A stretch of 64,000 nucleotides of DNA from Nitrosospira sp. Nsp14. GTDB taxonomy: Bacteria > Pseudomonadota > Gammaproteobacteria > Burkholderiales > Nitrosomonadaceae. Of this stretch, positions 7,079-15,862 are shown one piece after another. The notes below the pieces were generated by a model. The model was not told where the DNA came from. It saw nothing but the letters and a program-made list of their open reading frames with translations, and did not search any database. The stretch spans positions 1 through 64,000 of the forward strand of contig NZ_FOPV01000003.1 of assembly GCF_900113575.1 (NCBI RefSeq), given 5' to 3'. Position 1 is the stretch's first letter, and each line of letters starts with the position of its first letter. The position numbers and the translations under genes are program-made.

Positions 7079-8182
7079 TCATGACCCGGCCTCTTGCGCA
7101 TCAATTGCCGCCTCAGCTGGCGCAGGGACGAGCAGGCGGCCCTCGAAACCGGCGAGTGCGTAGTCCCCCAGCACCGCCGCCGCAACTTCCTGCAATGTAT
7201 TTGATTCGCACAGTGCTACGCAGGCGCCGCCGAACCCTCCGCCGGTCAGCCGCGCCCCATACACATCGGGATGCCCCTGCAGCAATGAAACCAGATGATC
7301 GATCTCTGGCACCGACATCTGGAAATCGTCGCGCATGCTGGCGTGCGACTCATTCATGATCAGGCCAAAAACGCGCGCATTTGTGCAATCCACCGCCCGT
7401 AACACGCGTTCATTCTCGCTAATGACGTGGCGCGCCCTGCTACGCAAGGGCTCAGGCAGGGTATCGGTCGCTGTGATGTCCTTGACATCTCTCAAGGCGG
7501 GCACGCCCAACCGCTGTGCCGCTTCCTCGCATTCGGCGCGCCGCTGGTTGTAACCGGAACCGGCAAGCGTTCGCGCTACGCCGGAATCGATTACCAGCAC
7601 CGCGGACGCGGGTGGCAATGGAACCAGCCTTCGCTCTAGGGTCCGTGTATCGAGAAACAGGGCTCTGCGCGTTTCCGCAAGGCTCGACGCCATCTGATCC
7701 ATGATGCCGCAGCGGACCCCGGCGTATTCGATCTCTGCGCGCTGCCCCAGTCGCGCAAGATGCACATCGTCCAGTCGCGCCCCGGTAAGCGCCCGCAACG
7801 CGCGTAATGTCGCAACCTCGAGCGCGGCGCTGGAGGATAGCCCGACCCCTACGGGCACGTTCGACTGGACATGGATGTCCAACGACGGCGCTTCGATACC
7901 ATTCGCGCGCGCTTCCATCAGGCATCCATACACGTAGGTGGCAAAATGCTCGGCCGGGACATTATCGAGCGTAAAACGCACCACCCGGTCGAGCATCTCG
8001 GAATAAAGAACGTGCTCATCCTGGCCATTGGGCCGTATACGGACGCGCGTGCGCTGCTCGATCGCAATCGGCAGTACATAGCCATCGTTGTAATCGGTGT
8101 GCTCGCCCATCAGGTTGACCCGGCCTGGAGCCTCCGCCACCACTTCGGGCGCGCTTCCAAACACTTCCTCAAAGCTGCTCAT
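7079..8182 (-). CDS. galK: Galactokinase
   Basis: A 367-aa GHMP kinase that phosphorylates galactose at C1 with ATP, the entry step of the Leloir pathway. The galactokinase signature [15 protein letters not shown] is at residues 20-34. The GHMP ATP loop [11 protein letters not shown] is near 112, and the C-terminal glycine-rich motif [14 protein letters not shown] is near 310. Length is normal (E. coli 382 aa). It lies 70 bp after galT and 9 bp before the dehydrogenase on the same strand. Confidence 0.95.
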   Translation of the reverse strand: MSSFEEVFGSAPEVVAEAPGRVNLMGEHTDYNDGYVLPIAIEQRTRVRIRPNGQDEHVLYSEMLDRVVRFTLDNVPAEHFATYVYGCLMEARANGIEAPSLDIHVQSNVPVGVGLSSSAALEVATLRALRALTGARLDDVHLARLGQRAEIEYAGVRCGIMDQMASSLAETRRALFLDTRTLERRLVPLPPASAVLVIDSGVARTLAGSGYNQRRAECEEAAQRLGVPALRDVKDITATDTLPEPLRSRARHVISENERVLRAVDCTNARVFGLIMNESHASMRDDFQMSVPEIDHLVSLLQGHPDVYGARLTGGGFGGACVALCESNTLQEVAAAVLGDYALAGFEGRLLVPAPAEAAIDAQEAGS

Positions 8183-8252
8183 CGGCTGCTTCTCAGGTAG
8201 AAAAAAACCTCACGCATGCGCGCCGGATCGTGTCTATAGCCCAGGCAAGCAC

Positions 8253-9338
8253 TCATTCGAGTATGATCTCGACTTGCTGGAGTTCGCGTGCTTTTTCTTC
8301 AGGCAGCGCATCCATAGCAAAGAAGCCTGCGGCAATTTCTGTCCCCGCAAGATATTTAAGCCGGTCCCGCGTGCGATAAGGAGGATAAAACTCTGCGTGC
8401 AAATGCGACTCCGGATGGGCTCTGCCGTCGGTCGGGGCCTGATACCAGGCCATCAGATAGGGAAAGGGCCTTTGCCATAAACCGTCATACTTGAGCAAAA
8501 CCGTCTTCAACGCCCGTGCCAAGTCGGCACGCTGTTCTGCGCTAAGCTGATTAAAGTTTTCTACCGGTTCGATGGGCGCGACCCACACCTCATACGGATA
8601 CCGTGCGCAAACTGGTACAAAAGCCACGGAATGAGAACTTTTATAAATGATGCGCGTCCCGTCGCCCAGCTCTTTGGCGATGAGATCCTGAAGCACGCCC
8701 CGCCCCTCCTTGGCATAGTGCTGTTGTGCCTCCTGTTGCATTCGGACAGGCACGGGCGGTACAACCGGATAGGCGTAGATCTGGCCGTGGGGATGGTGAA
8801 GGGTCACGCCAACTTCGGCACCACGGTTTTCAAACGGTAGCACATACGCAACGCCGCCCCGACGGGCGAGCGTGGCCGTACGGTCGCCCCAGACCTGCAG
8901 CAGCAGATCGATGTGGGCCAAGGGCAGCTTCCCGAGGGAGGCTTGGGGATCCTGGGTAAACACGACTACCTCACAGTAGCCGGCAGCTGGAGCGGTGGGC
9001 ACGATCAGGTCGAGAGGCTGCGCGCTGGGTACAGCGAGAGACGGAAAACGGTTATCGAATACCGCCACGTCCCAGTCTCCGGCCGGCAGTTCTGTAGGAT
9101 GGGCCGGATCGGCCGTGACCGCCAGCGGGTTATATTCGGGGGGTGGAAGGAAGGTGCGCCCTTGCCGATACGCCGCGTAGGTGACCCATTCTCCGCGCAG
9201 CGGATGCCAGCGCAAATGCGGACTCCCGCTGAGCGGTTCGGCGAACGGACTCGGCGCGCTGATGTTGGGATCGATGGGCCGTCGAGAATAAAGAGTGAGA
9301 CCCCGACCATCCGGTTTGGTGAGTTCCAGCGAAAACAA
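8253..9338 (-). CDS. galT: Galactose-1-phosphate uridylyltransferase
   Basis: A 361-aa enzyme exchanging UMP between UDP-glucose and galactose-1-phosphate. The catalytic motif [10 protein letters not shown] is near residue 182 and the second histidine carries the uridylyl group. The metal-site motif [11 protein letters not shown] is near 315. The CxxC zinc pair of the E. coli enzyme is missing: the corresponding stretch [12 protein letters not shown] has no cysteine, as in some bacterial homologues. The start is TTG at 9338, directly after the GH2 stop codon, with GGAGGGG eight bases upstream. This points to translational coupling with GH2. Confidence 0.92.
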   Translation of the reverse strand: MFSLELTKPDGRGLTLYSRRPIDPNISAPSPFAEPLSGSPHLRWHPLRGEWVTYAAYRQGRTFLPPPEYNPLAVTADPAHPTELPAGDWDVAVFDNRFPSLAVPSAQPLDLIVPTAPAAGYCEVVVFTQDPQASLGKLPLAHIDLLLQVWGDRTATLARRGGVAYVLPFENRGAEVGVTLHHPHGQIYAYPVVPPVPVRMQQEAQQHYAKEGRGVLQDLIAKELGDGTRIIYKSSHSVAFVPVCARYPYEVWVAPIEPVENFNQLSAEQRADLARALKTVLLKYDGLWQRPFPYLMAWYQAPTDGRAHPESHLHAEFYPPYRTRDRLKYLAGTEIAAGFFAMDALPEEKARELQQVEIILE

Positions 9339-11120
9339 TCACACCCCTCCGGGTATATGGGTGGGCGAAGTGCGGGTAACCTTTGCGATATCTTCAATCG
9401 GGATTTTCGGCGTGCGGTCGGCGCAGAGCAGTCCGTTCGCTTCCTGAAAGGTATCGGCAAATTGAGTGTAGCAGAATCCGCTAAAAAGCGCCGTGTGTAT
9501 CACCGCCTCTATGAGTTCGGCATACATGCGCCCGAATTCGACATCGTCTCTCGCCATCGTGTAGCCCCAGGTCTGCTTGATGCCGGGCTGGGGGCATTTA
9601 TTGAATGCTATGCCTCCAAACTCGGAAAGCACGATCGGCTGGCCCCGGTGCGGGTAACCATCGAGGGTCAGGATACGCCCCCCCGGCCGGCGCCGGTCGA
9701 ATAGTTGCTCGGGCTTGATTTCGGCCCCATAGCGCTGACGCAGATGGTCTACGTTGGCGTCGTAATCATGGATGCCGATGATATCCGTGGCGCTGCTTTC
9801 CCAGCCGTCATTGCCAATCACTGGACGGGTGGCATCAAGCGTTTTAGTAAGGTGATACAGCGCTTCGACCGCATGCCGCTGCTTACCGATGGCAGTGAGT
9901 TCCGGCACGCCCCACGACTCATTGAACGTCACCCATACGATGACACAGGGGTGGCTATAGTCCCGCTCGATGACCTCGGTCCACTCGCGCACGGTTCGCT
10001 TGATTGCGCTGCGCGTGAACCGATAGGCGGATGGCATTTCCTCCCACACCATCAGTCCCAATTTGTCAGCCCAGTAGAGATAGCGCGGATCTTCGATCTT
10101 TTGATGCTTGCGAACGCCGTTGAAACCCATCGCCTTGGCAAGCTCCACATCACGCCGGAACGCGTCATCGCTCGGCGCCGTCATCAGCGTATCCGGCCAG
10201 TAGCCCTGGTCCAGCACGAGTCTAAGCAGGTAGGGCCTTCCGTTGAGCATGAAACGGTCTCGCAGTATGTGCACAGAGCGCAAAGCGGTATAGGAAGTAA
10301 ACTCGTCCACCACCTCCTCGTCGCGCATGAGCCGGACCGTCGCGTCAATCAGGGTTGGCCGCTCAGGACTCCATAGCAATTCATTGCGGAAATCATCAAT
10401 TCCGGGGTCTGACAGTATGATGAGGCGATCGACCTCCCGGTCCACCACCTGATAGCGGTCATGCGCGAGCAGCCGTTCTCCGTGCCGCAGCGAAATATCC
10501 AGGGTAAGCTCGTTTGCTAGAACGCCTATGACGCGCGCCTCGAATCCGATAGCGTAGGTATCGACGAGCGGGGTCCAACGTATTTTTTCAATATAGTTGT
10601 CCGGTACGCGTTCAAACCAGACCGACTGCCATATACCGGTTGTCCTTGGGTACCAGATCGCGTGAGGCTCGAGTTGCCAATCCTGTTTACCGCGCGGCTT
10701 GGCCAGCTCATGCGGGTCGTCTTCCACCCGCACGGTCACTTTCTGTTTGCCGGACGGATCGAGCATACTGGTTATGTCGGCCCAGAATGGTGTATGCCCA
10801 CCCTCGTGAGTCACCGCCAGGCAGCCATTGACCCATACGCGCGCCGCATAGTCGACCGCCCCAAAACGCAGGATCACGCGTCCGGAAGAGGATAAACACT
10901 CAAAGTCCCGCTCGTACCAGCACAACGGATGAAAGCCGCAATCGGCGATGCCGCTTGCCTTGGATTCGGGCGCGAAGGGCACCTCGATCTCCAGCGGCCA
11001 CGACTTGATGTTAGACGGAACCGCGAACTCGCAGGCATCGTCATAGCAAAAGCGCCATTTCCCGTTGAGCGAAGTCCAATTCGAGCGCTGCATCTGGGGC
11101 CTGGGATAGGCAAACTCCAA
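9339..11120 (-). CDS. Glycoside hydrolase family 2 (beta-galactosidase-like)
   Basis: A 593-aa GH2 enzyme with the usual sugar-binding, Ig-like and TIM-barrel domains. The sugar-binding domain begins with LNGKWRF near residue 18. The acid/base Glu is in VTFNESWG (about residue 401), and the nucleophile Glu is in IVLSEFGG (about residue 500). No signal peptide is seen, so it is probably cytoplasmic. Sequence alone does not separate beta-galactosidase from beta-glucuronidase, but the coupled galT and galK favour release of galactose. The start is TTG at 11120 with AAGGAGG seven bases upstream. An ATG four bases further upstream is out of frame and too near the ribosome-binding site. Confidence 0.88.
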   Translation of the reverse strand: MEFAYPRPQMQRSNWTSLNGKWRFCYDDACEFAVPSNIKSWPLEIEVPFAPESKASGIADCGFHPLCWYERDFECLSSSGRVILRFGAVDYAARVWVNGCLAVTHEGGHTPFWADITSMLDPSGKQKVTVRVEDDPHELAKPRGKQDWQLEPHAIWYPRTTGIWQSVWFERVPDNYIEKIRWTPLVDTYAIGFEARVIGVLANELTLDISLRHGERLLAHDRYQVVDREVDRLIILSDPGIDDFRNELLWSPERPTLIDATVRLMRDEEVVDEFTSYTALRSVHILRDRFMLNGRPYLLRLVLDQGYWPDTLMTAPSDDAFRRDVELAKAMGFNGVRKHQKIEDPRYLYWADKLGLMVWEEMPSAYRFTRSAIKRTVREWTEVIERDYSHPCVIVWVTFNESWGVPELTAIGKQRHAVEALYHLTKTLDATRPVIGNDGWESSATDIIGIHDYDANVDHLRQRYGAEIKPEQLFDRRRPGGRILTLDGYPHRGQPIVLSEFGGIAFNKCPQPGIKQTWGYTMARDDVEFGRMYAELIEAVIHTALFSGFCYTQFADTFQEANGLLCADRTPKIPIEDIAKVTRTSPTHIPGGV

Positions 11121-11201
11121 CGCATTTCCTCCTTATTGCGACATTACGTCCACTTACTCGGGCTGCTTTAACAGTATAGGGTCAAGGAAGCTAATCGACA
11201 C

Positions 11202-11220
11202 ACGTGACCTGATGTCACAT
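11202..11220. promoter_or_regulatory. Dyad upstream of the galactose cassette
   Basis: GTGACCTGATGTCAC (11204-11218) is an inverted repeat of GTGAC arms with a five-base centre. The arms extend to seven bases if one mismatch is allowed. It lies about 85 bp upstream of the GH2 start. It resembles a CRP site but its spacer is seven bases between TGTGA and TCACG, not six, so a LacI- or GntR-type regulator is as likely. Confidence 0.4.
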
Positions 11221-11315
11221 GCCGGCTAAAAGAATTTGAATTGAGAAACTGATAAACAGTCCAGCGCCAATGCCATACGCCGGAGATTGCGACTGCAACG
11301 CAGGTGGGCGGTGTG

Positions 11316-11408
11316 TGGCGGAGAGAGAGGGATTCGAACCCTCGATAAGCCTTTTGAGCCTATACTCCCTTAGCAGGGGAGCGCCTTCGACCACTCGGCC
11401 ATCTCTCC
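11316..11408 (-). tRNA. tRNA-Ser (anticodon GCT)
   Basis: The acceptor stem pairs GGAGAGA with TCTCTCC. The anticodon loop CTGCTAA (GCT) lies in a CTCCC/GGGAG stem. A long variable arm typical of serine tRNAs follows, and the T-loop reads GGTTCGAATCC. The 3' CCA is encoded. It decodes AGU/AGC. Confidence 0.96.
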
Positions 11409-11422
11409 ACAAAAGCCGCATT

Positions 11423-11451
11423 AGGATAGCGGTTTAAACCTTCCTGGTCAA
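11423..11451 (-). promoter_or_regulatory. Promoter of tRNA-Ser
   Basis: On the minus strand TTGACC (11451-11446), a 17-bp spacer and TATCCT (11428-11423) lie 14 bp upstream of the mature tRNA 5' end. This is a good sigma-70 match at the right place. Confidence 0.6.
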
Positions 11452-11502
11452 ACGACAGGAGAACTGACCAGACGCCGCGACGCGGCGCCTAGCATGCGAT
11501 TG

Positions 11503-12732
11503 TCACGACTCCTGATCCAGTTCAAATATCTTGTGCAACACGCGGACCGCGAGTTCCATGTATTTTTCGTCCACGACCACGGAAATCTTGATTTCAGAGG
11601 TCGAGATCATCTGAATATTGATCCCCTCTTCCGCCAGGGCGCGAAACATCCTGCTGGCGATGCCGACATGGGAACGCATCCCCACGCCGACGATGGATAC
11701 CTTGGCGATCCTGTCGCCTCCGATTACGCCGCGCGCACCGATGTGCGGCTGCACCTGATTCTTGAGTATGTCTACTGTTCTGGCGAAGTCGCTACGGTTT
11801 ACGGTAAACGAAAAATCGGTCATACCATCGTGACCAACGTTCTGGATAATCATATCCACATCAATATTTGCATCGGCTACGGGACCAAGAATTTGATAGG
11901 CGATACCCGGGCGATCCGGAACACCCTGCACAGTAATCTTGGCTTCGTCACGATTGAATGCGATACCCGATATGATCGCGCGTTCCATGTTTTCTTCTTC
12001 CTCGAAAGTAATCAGAGTCCCCTCGCCTTCTTCCTCGAAACTGGACAGCACCCGTAATTTAACCTTGTATTTACCGGCAAATTCCACTGATCGGATCTGC
12101 AGAACTTTTGAGCCGAGGCTCGCCATTTCCAGCATTTCCTCGAAGGTAATGGTCCGGAGTCTGCGGGCTTCAGGCACGATACGAGGGTCGGTGGTATAAA
12201 CACCATCGACATCGGTATAAATCTGGCATTCGTCCGCTTTGAGCGCTGCCGCTAACGCGACAGCAGTCGTGTCCGATCCGCCGCGGCCAAGTGTGGTTAT
12301 GCTACCCGCCTCATCCGCACCCTGAAATCCCGCCACGGCTACGACATATCCCGCATCCAGGTCCGCGCGTATCTTCTCCTCGTCGATTTTAAGGATGCGG
12401 GCTTTGGTATACGCATTGTCGGTCAGTATACGAACCTGTGATCCGGTATAGCTCTTCGCCTTAATGCCAAGATCAACGAGCGCCATCGATAACAACGCAA
12501 CCGAAACCTGCTCACCGGTTGACACCATTACGTCCAACTCTCTTGGCTCGGGATTCGCCTGAAATTCCTTGGCCAGGGCAATAAGACGATTTGTTTCCCC
12601 GCTCATGGCGGAAACCACGACTACGATCCGGTGACCGCGAGACTGAAATTTAGCGATACGGCGCGCGACATTTTTTATCCGCTCCGTGCTTCCAACTGAT
12701 GTGCCGCCGTATTTTTGAACAATAAGTGTCAC
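11503..12732 (-). CDS. lysC: Aspartate kinase
   Basis: A 409-aa aspartokinase that phosphorylates aspartate in the first step to lysine, threonine and methionine. The kinase motif KYGGTSVGSTERI is at residues 8-20 and the substrate loop LGRGGSDTTAVALAA is near 148. Two C-terminal ACT domains (about 265-405; VPDRPGIAYQIL, VGVGMRSHVGIASRMF) bind feedback inhibitors. The length fits the monofunctional lysC type. The internal start for a beta subunit was not examined. It stands alone on the minus strand. Confidence 0.95.
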   Translation of the reverse strand: MTLIVQKYGGTSVGSTERIKNVARRIAKFQSRGHRIVVVVSAMSGETNRLIALAKEFQANPEPRELDVMVSTGEQVSVALLSMALVDLGIKAKSYTGSQVRILTDNAYTKARILKIDEEKIRADLDAGYVVAVAGFQGADEAGSITTLGRGGSDTTAVALAAALKADECQIYTDVDGVYTTDPRIVPEARRLRTITFEEMLEMASLGSKVLQIRSVEFAGKYKVKLRVLSSFEEEGEGTLITFEEEENMERAIISGIAFNRDEAKITVQGVPDRPGIAYQILGPVADANIDVDMIIQNVGHDGMTDFSFTVNRSDFARTVDILKNQVQPHIGARGVIGGDRIAKVSIVGVGMRSHVGIASRMFRALAEEGINIQMISTSEIKISVVVDEKYMELAVRVLHKIFELDQES

Positions 12733-13241
12733 AAGTGTGCCAACGTTTCGACATTGAGGAGAAAGACCCCTGCCGTACGGATTATGTCAGATCAATTCGT
12801 GCTACCACGACCGTGGAATTTGACTCTAGTTAAACCGAATACAGGTATCTTGGATCGGAATTTTACCTGATTACCGAAAATAAAACTGGCAAAGATGGTT
12901 GGTATGCTCTAACCGAGTCCCGAAATATGGAATCTGCGCAAGCAACCTATACATTCCATGATCCTGACTGGATGCCCGCATGCGCACGTGCAAGCGCCCA
13001 TCGCTCATGCCCAAATGCATTCATAACAACAAGTTGCAAAAATTCTTCTAGGTCAGGGCGCTTAGCCTGGCCTGCGACGGCGCGCAACGGAAAACCAGGA
13101 TGGGGCATGCTCCGGAGCCCCCATTTGGCAGATCCCGCGACGCCGTTAGCGGACGTATTCGAAGCCCCAAAAAAATATGCAATACGATAAGCGCGGCTGT
13201 TTAAAAAAATCGAAATAAATCAAACTGAATGTAGTTAATAC
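12733..13241. other. Intergenic stretch, no gene seen
   Basis: About 510 bp between lysC and the promoter of the small HTH gene. An open frame at 12927-13190 (plus) has arginine/alanine-rich, low-complexity content and no ribosome-binding site, so I do not call it. The upstream promoter of lysC must lie in its left part. I found no RNA gene or repeat. Confidence 0.4.
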
Positions 13242-13270
13242 TTGCACAGAATAAAAAAACAAATTAAATT
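13242..13270 (+). promoter_or_regulatory. Promoter of the small HTH gene
   Basis: TTGCAC (13242-13247), a 17-bp A-rich spacer and TAAATT (13265-13270) precede the ATG at 13318 by about 48 bp. The surrounding region is strongly AT-rich compared with its neighbours, as is typical of a regulated upstream element. Confidence 0.5.
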
Positions 13271-13317
13271 TATGAATGTGCAATACTCCCTTAACATAAC
13301 CTGTAGAGAGCTGGCTT

Positions 13318-13602
13318 ATGAAACTCTTCGAAGAAATATCCAATCCCCGTGAAATACGCCGTAAATTGGGTCTTAATCAGCATGACTTCTGGAGCAAGGT
13401 CGGCGTCACCCAGAGTGGTGGCTCCCGTTATGAAAGTGAACGAAATATGCCGAGACCCGTACGGGAGCTGGTTCGGCTTGTGCATATCGAACACATTGAT
13501 CTCGGCAAGATCAAAAAGGATGATTTGGCCGTAGCCGCAATGCTTAAAAGCCAGAATCCCGATTTGTACAAGAGCCTGAAGAAAGCCGCCAAAGCGAAAT
13601 AA
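13318..13602 (+). CDS. Small XRE-like helix-turn-helix protein
   Basis: A 94-aa protein. The HTH region covers about residues 10-45: EIRRKLGLNQHDFWSKVGV, then a recognition-helix stretch TQSGGSRYESER that looks like the XRE family. The tail from 60 on is lysine/alanine rich and helical (KKDDLAVAAMLKSQ, KSLKKAAKAK). Proteins of this form are single-domain DNA-binding regulators common in Nitrosomonadaceae-like genomes. It has its own promoter and no operon partner, so its target is unknown. Confidence 0.75.
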   Translation: MKLFEEISNPREIRRKLGLNQHDFWSKVGVTQSGGSRYESERNMPRPVRELVRLVHIEHIDLGKIKKDDLAVAAMLKSQNPDLYKSLKKAAKAK

Positions 13603-13864
13603 GGCGAGCGCTTTGAGCGCGCACCGGGCTGGCTGAGACTCTTCATTCGGGACACCTGCCCCCAAGCGGCTTTAGCTATATCACCTCAGCAGAGAAGCTT
13701 CGTCGAGGTCTCGATGTTCTGGGGCATGGCCGGAGGCCGTTTTGCTGACAATAATAGCAGCAGATAAATAAGGCCGAATATATAGGCCCCTGTTCGCTAG
13801 AAGTCCCGGTCAATCTTTGCAGTCGCTGCCGCCGTTTCGTAGGAAATTTATCACGGGCCGTAAC

Positions 13865-14725
13865 TCAAGGATTAAGCCTGACTTCGACACCCAGAGCCTG
13901 AATTCTTGCTGAAAACGTTTCCATCCAGACCTGATCTACTTTTGTCAGCCTGGGCGCCTCCGGCTGCATGGAGGGACGGGCAAGACCATACAGCAGCACG
14001 CCTTTCAGTTTTTCGCCTTCGTTCAGAAAGCTCTCGAGAAAGCTCAGATACGCATCCGATTCCACAACAGGGGGTGCCATGCCATTGATCTGGAACACGC
14101 AGGTTTGCAGCCAGGTGGGACATAATCTCGTCGCCAGCCGTAAATTTTCTCGCATCCGCATCAAGCTCATCCGCGTGTTATTGATGCGCTGACGTCCTTC
14201 TCTAGTGACGCTGTCCAGCTTGAACCAGACCTCCCCATTCAACTCCGCCATCGCGCTCACGCCCGCCTGCACACCGGGGCGGTTGACCAGACTGCCATTG
14301 GTGATCAACACCAGTTTAAGGTTTTTGGGTAAATTGTAATCGGCTTTCACGCGCCCAATCAGCTCGATCACTTGCGCGAATTCGCGCGCGCTAGTGGGCT
14401 CGCCGTTGCCGGACAAGGCGATATCATTGATGCGGCGGGCCTCGGGAATGACGTGGGTCTGCATGAAATCGCCATGCACAATCTCGTGCAAAAATGTCCG
14501 CAACTCTGCTTCGAGCGTGACCAGATCAAGCTGGGGCGCGCTGCCGCGCTTGAGATCGGGGACCTGGCAATAAACGCAACGCCAGTTACAGGCATTGTTG
14601 GGATTCAGGTTGATGCCTATGGACACACCGCCCGCGCGGCGGGAAACCACCGGATAAACGTAAGTGAGTCCTGCAATATCGCGGCTGTGGTCGCCGATAT
14701 GCAATAGTTTAGAGGTCCGCTGCAA
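13865..14725 (-). CDS. Radical SAM protein next to queD
   Basis: A 286-aa radical SAM enzyme. The cluster motif CNWRCVYC (CxxxCxxC) is near residue 47, and the SAM-binding stretch ALSGNGEPTSA is near 108. It resembles the COG0731-like group (distant relatives of wyosine-pathway enzymes) rather than QueE, which is shorter and starts differently. It is divergent from queD with only 15 bp between the start codons, so a role in queuosine or other tRNA modification is plausible but unproven. The start is TTG at 14725 with GGGGAA eight bases upstream; no ATG start is available in frame. Confidence 0.75.
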   Translation of the reverse strand: MQRTSKLLHIGDHSRDIAGLTYVYPVVSRRAGGVSIGINLNPNNACNWRCVYCQVPDLKRGSAPQLDLVTLEAELRTFLHEIVHGDFMQTHVIPEARRINDIALSGNGEPTSAREFAQVIELIGRVKADYNLPKNLKLVLITNGSLVNRPGVQAGVSAMAELNGEVWFKLDSVTREGRQRINNTRMSLMRMRENLRLATRLCPTWLQTCVFQINGMAPPVVESDAYLSFLESFLNEGEKLKGVLLYGLARPSMQPEAPRLTKVDQVWMETFSARIQALGVEVRLNP

Positions 14726-14740
14726 TGTTACAATTCCCCA

Positions 14741-15190
14741 ATGTTAATTACACGCAGGCTGGAATTCGACGCTGGCCACCGCATCCCTTCGCACCACAGC
14801 AAATGCCGACACCTGCACGGCCACCGCTACGCTATCGAAGTTACCTTGTCGGGCAGCATTATCACTGAGGCAGGCGCCGCCGAGCAAGGAATGGTAATGG
14901 ATTATTCCGAAGTAAAGCGGATCGCCAATGTTGCCTTGGTGGATTTATGGGATCATGCATTTCTGGTTTATCGCCAGGACCTGGACGTGTTGCAATTTCT
15001 CCAATCGCTGGACGACCACAAAACGGTCGTGCTCGACACCCCACCCACGGCCGAAAATCTCGCGCTTACCGCATTTCGCATTCTCGATGCCGCCTATCGG
15101 GATACTTATGGCAACCACCTGAGGCTTGAGCAGGTGCGCCTGTTCGAAACGCCTAATTGCTGGGCGGACGCGATTCGGGATAAATTGTAA
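14741..15190 (+). CDS. queD: 6-carboxy-5,6,7,8-tetrahydropterin synthase (QueD-like)
   Basis: A 149-aa enzyme of the PTPS/QueD family that converts dihydroneopterin triphosphate to the 6-carboxypterin precursor of preQ0 and queuosine. Zinc ligands are His13 (FDAGHR), His26 and His28 (HLHGH), and the catalytic cysteine is Cys22 (SKCRH). The glutamate-containing C-terminal motif LRLEQVRLFETPNCWA is present. No queC or queE is nearby in the window. It is divergent from the radical SAM gene. Confidence 0.9.
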   Translation: MLITRRLEFDAGHRIPSHHSKCRHLHGHRYAIEVTLSGSIITEAGAAEQGMVMDYSEVKRIANVALVDLWDHAFLVYRQDLDVLQFLQSLDDHKTVVLDTPPTAENLALTAFRILDAAYRDTYGNHLRLEQVRLFETPNCWADAIRDKL

Positions 15191-15329
15191 CCGCTTCATC
15201 TCGAACAGTTCGACCGCGGCGCAATGGGCGGGTTCCGCTAACCGCAGTCAGAAGCGCGCTATCGCGCGTTGTGTCCGCAAGATGTTTTTTTGCGTCGAGC
15301 TTGCACCTCAAAACGCCAAGATAATTTCG

Positions 15330-15363
15330 TTGTTTCATGCAATTTTTTGTTAACATGAAACAA
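15330..15363. promoter_or_regulatory. Perfect 10-bp inverted repeat upstream of peroxiredoxin
   Basis: TTGTTTCATG (15330-15339) and CATGAAACAA (15354-15363) are exact inverted copies separated by a 14-base AT-rich loop. They end 22 bp before the bcp start codon. The arrangement could be a two-turn operator or a leader hairpin. It is not followed by a T-run, so it is not a terminator. Confidence 0.55.
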
Positions 15364-15385
15364 GTTCAATCTATATCTCCCACTC

Positions 15386-15862
15386 ATGTTAAATCAACCC
15401 ATTCCCGATTTTGAGCTTCCCTCGACTGGCAACAAGGTTTTCCATCTATCCGCAACCTCAGGAAAAAATCTGGTGATTTATTTTTATCCTAAAGACAATA
15501 CCCCGGGGTGTACGACGGAGGGTCAGGAGTTTCGTGACGCTTCTGGTGACTTTGCTACACTCGATTGCGATATCGTCGGTATCTCGCGCGACAGTATAAA
15601 ATCGCATGAGGGATTCAAAATGAAGATGGACTTTCCTTTCGAGCTGTTAAGCGACGCGGACGAAGCCGTATGCAAACTGTTCAATGTCATCAAGATGAAA
15701 AACATGTACGGCAAACAGGTCCGGGGGATAGAGCGTAGCACCTTCGTGCTGGACGGGCAGCAAATATTGCGAAGGGAATGGCGAGGAGTCAAGGTGGCAG
15801 GCCATGTTCAGGAAGTGCTGGAATTCGTCAAGACACTGCCGAGGGAGAGACATGGGTCCTAG
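15386..15862 (+). CDS. bcp: Thioredoxin-dependent peroxiredoxin, Bcp/PrxQ family
   Basis: A 158-aa cytoplasmic peroxidase that reduces hydrogen peroxide and alkyl peroxides. The peroxidatic Cys42 is in NTPGCTTEGQEFRD. The resolving cysteine that many PrxQ proteins have five residues later is absent (Gln47). It therefore works either as a 1-Cys enzyme or with Cys60 or the AVCKLF cysteine. The gene overlaps the start of the PhoH-family gene by 11 bp, so the two are co-expressed. Confidence 0.92.
   Translation: MLNQPIPDFELPSTGNKVFHLSATSGKNLVIYFYPKDNTPGCTTEGQEFRDASGDFATLDCDIVGISRDSIKSHEGFKMKMDFPFELLSDADEAVCKLFNVIKMKNMYGKQVRGIERSTFVLDGQQILRREWRGVKVAGHVQEVLEFVKTLPRERHGS

Noticed and set aside
9705-10376. 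Plus-strand 223-codon frame opposite the GH2 gene
   Set aside because: It is a shadow of a clearly coding GH2 gene with catalytic motifs on the minus strand.
11202-11220. CRP binding site upstream of the galactose cassette
   Set aside because: TGTGA and TCAC arms are present but the spacer is seven bases instead of six; kept only as a generic dyad.
12927-13190. Plus-strand 87-codon frame upstream of the HTH gene
   Set aside because: No ribosome-binding site, low-complexity residues and no family pattern.
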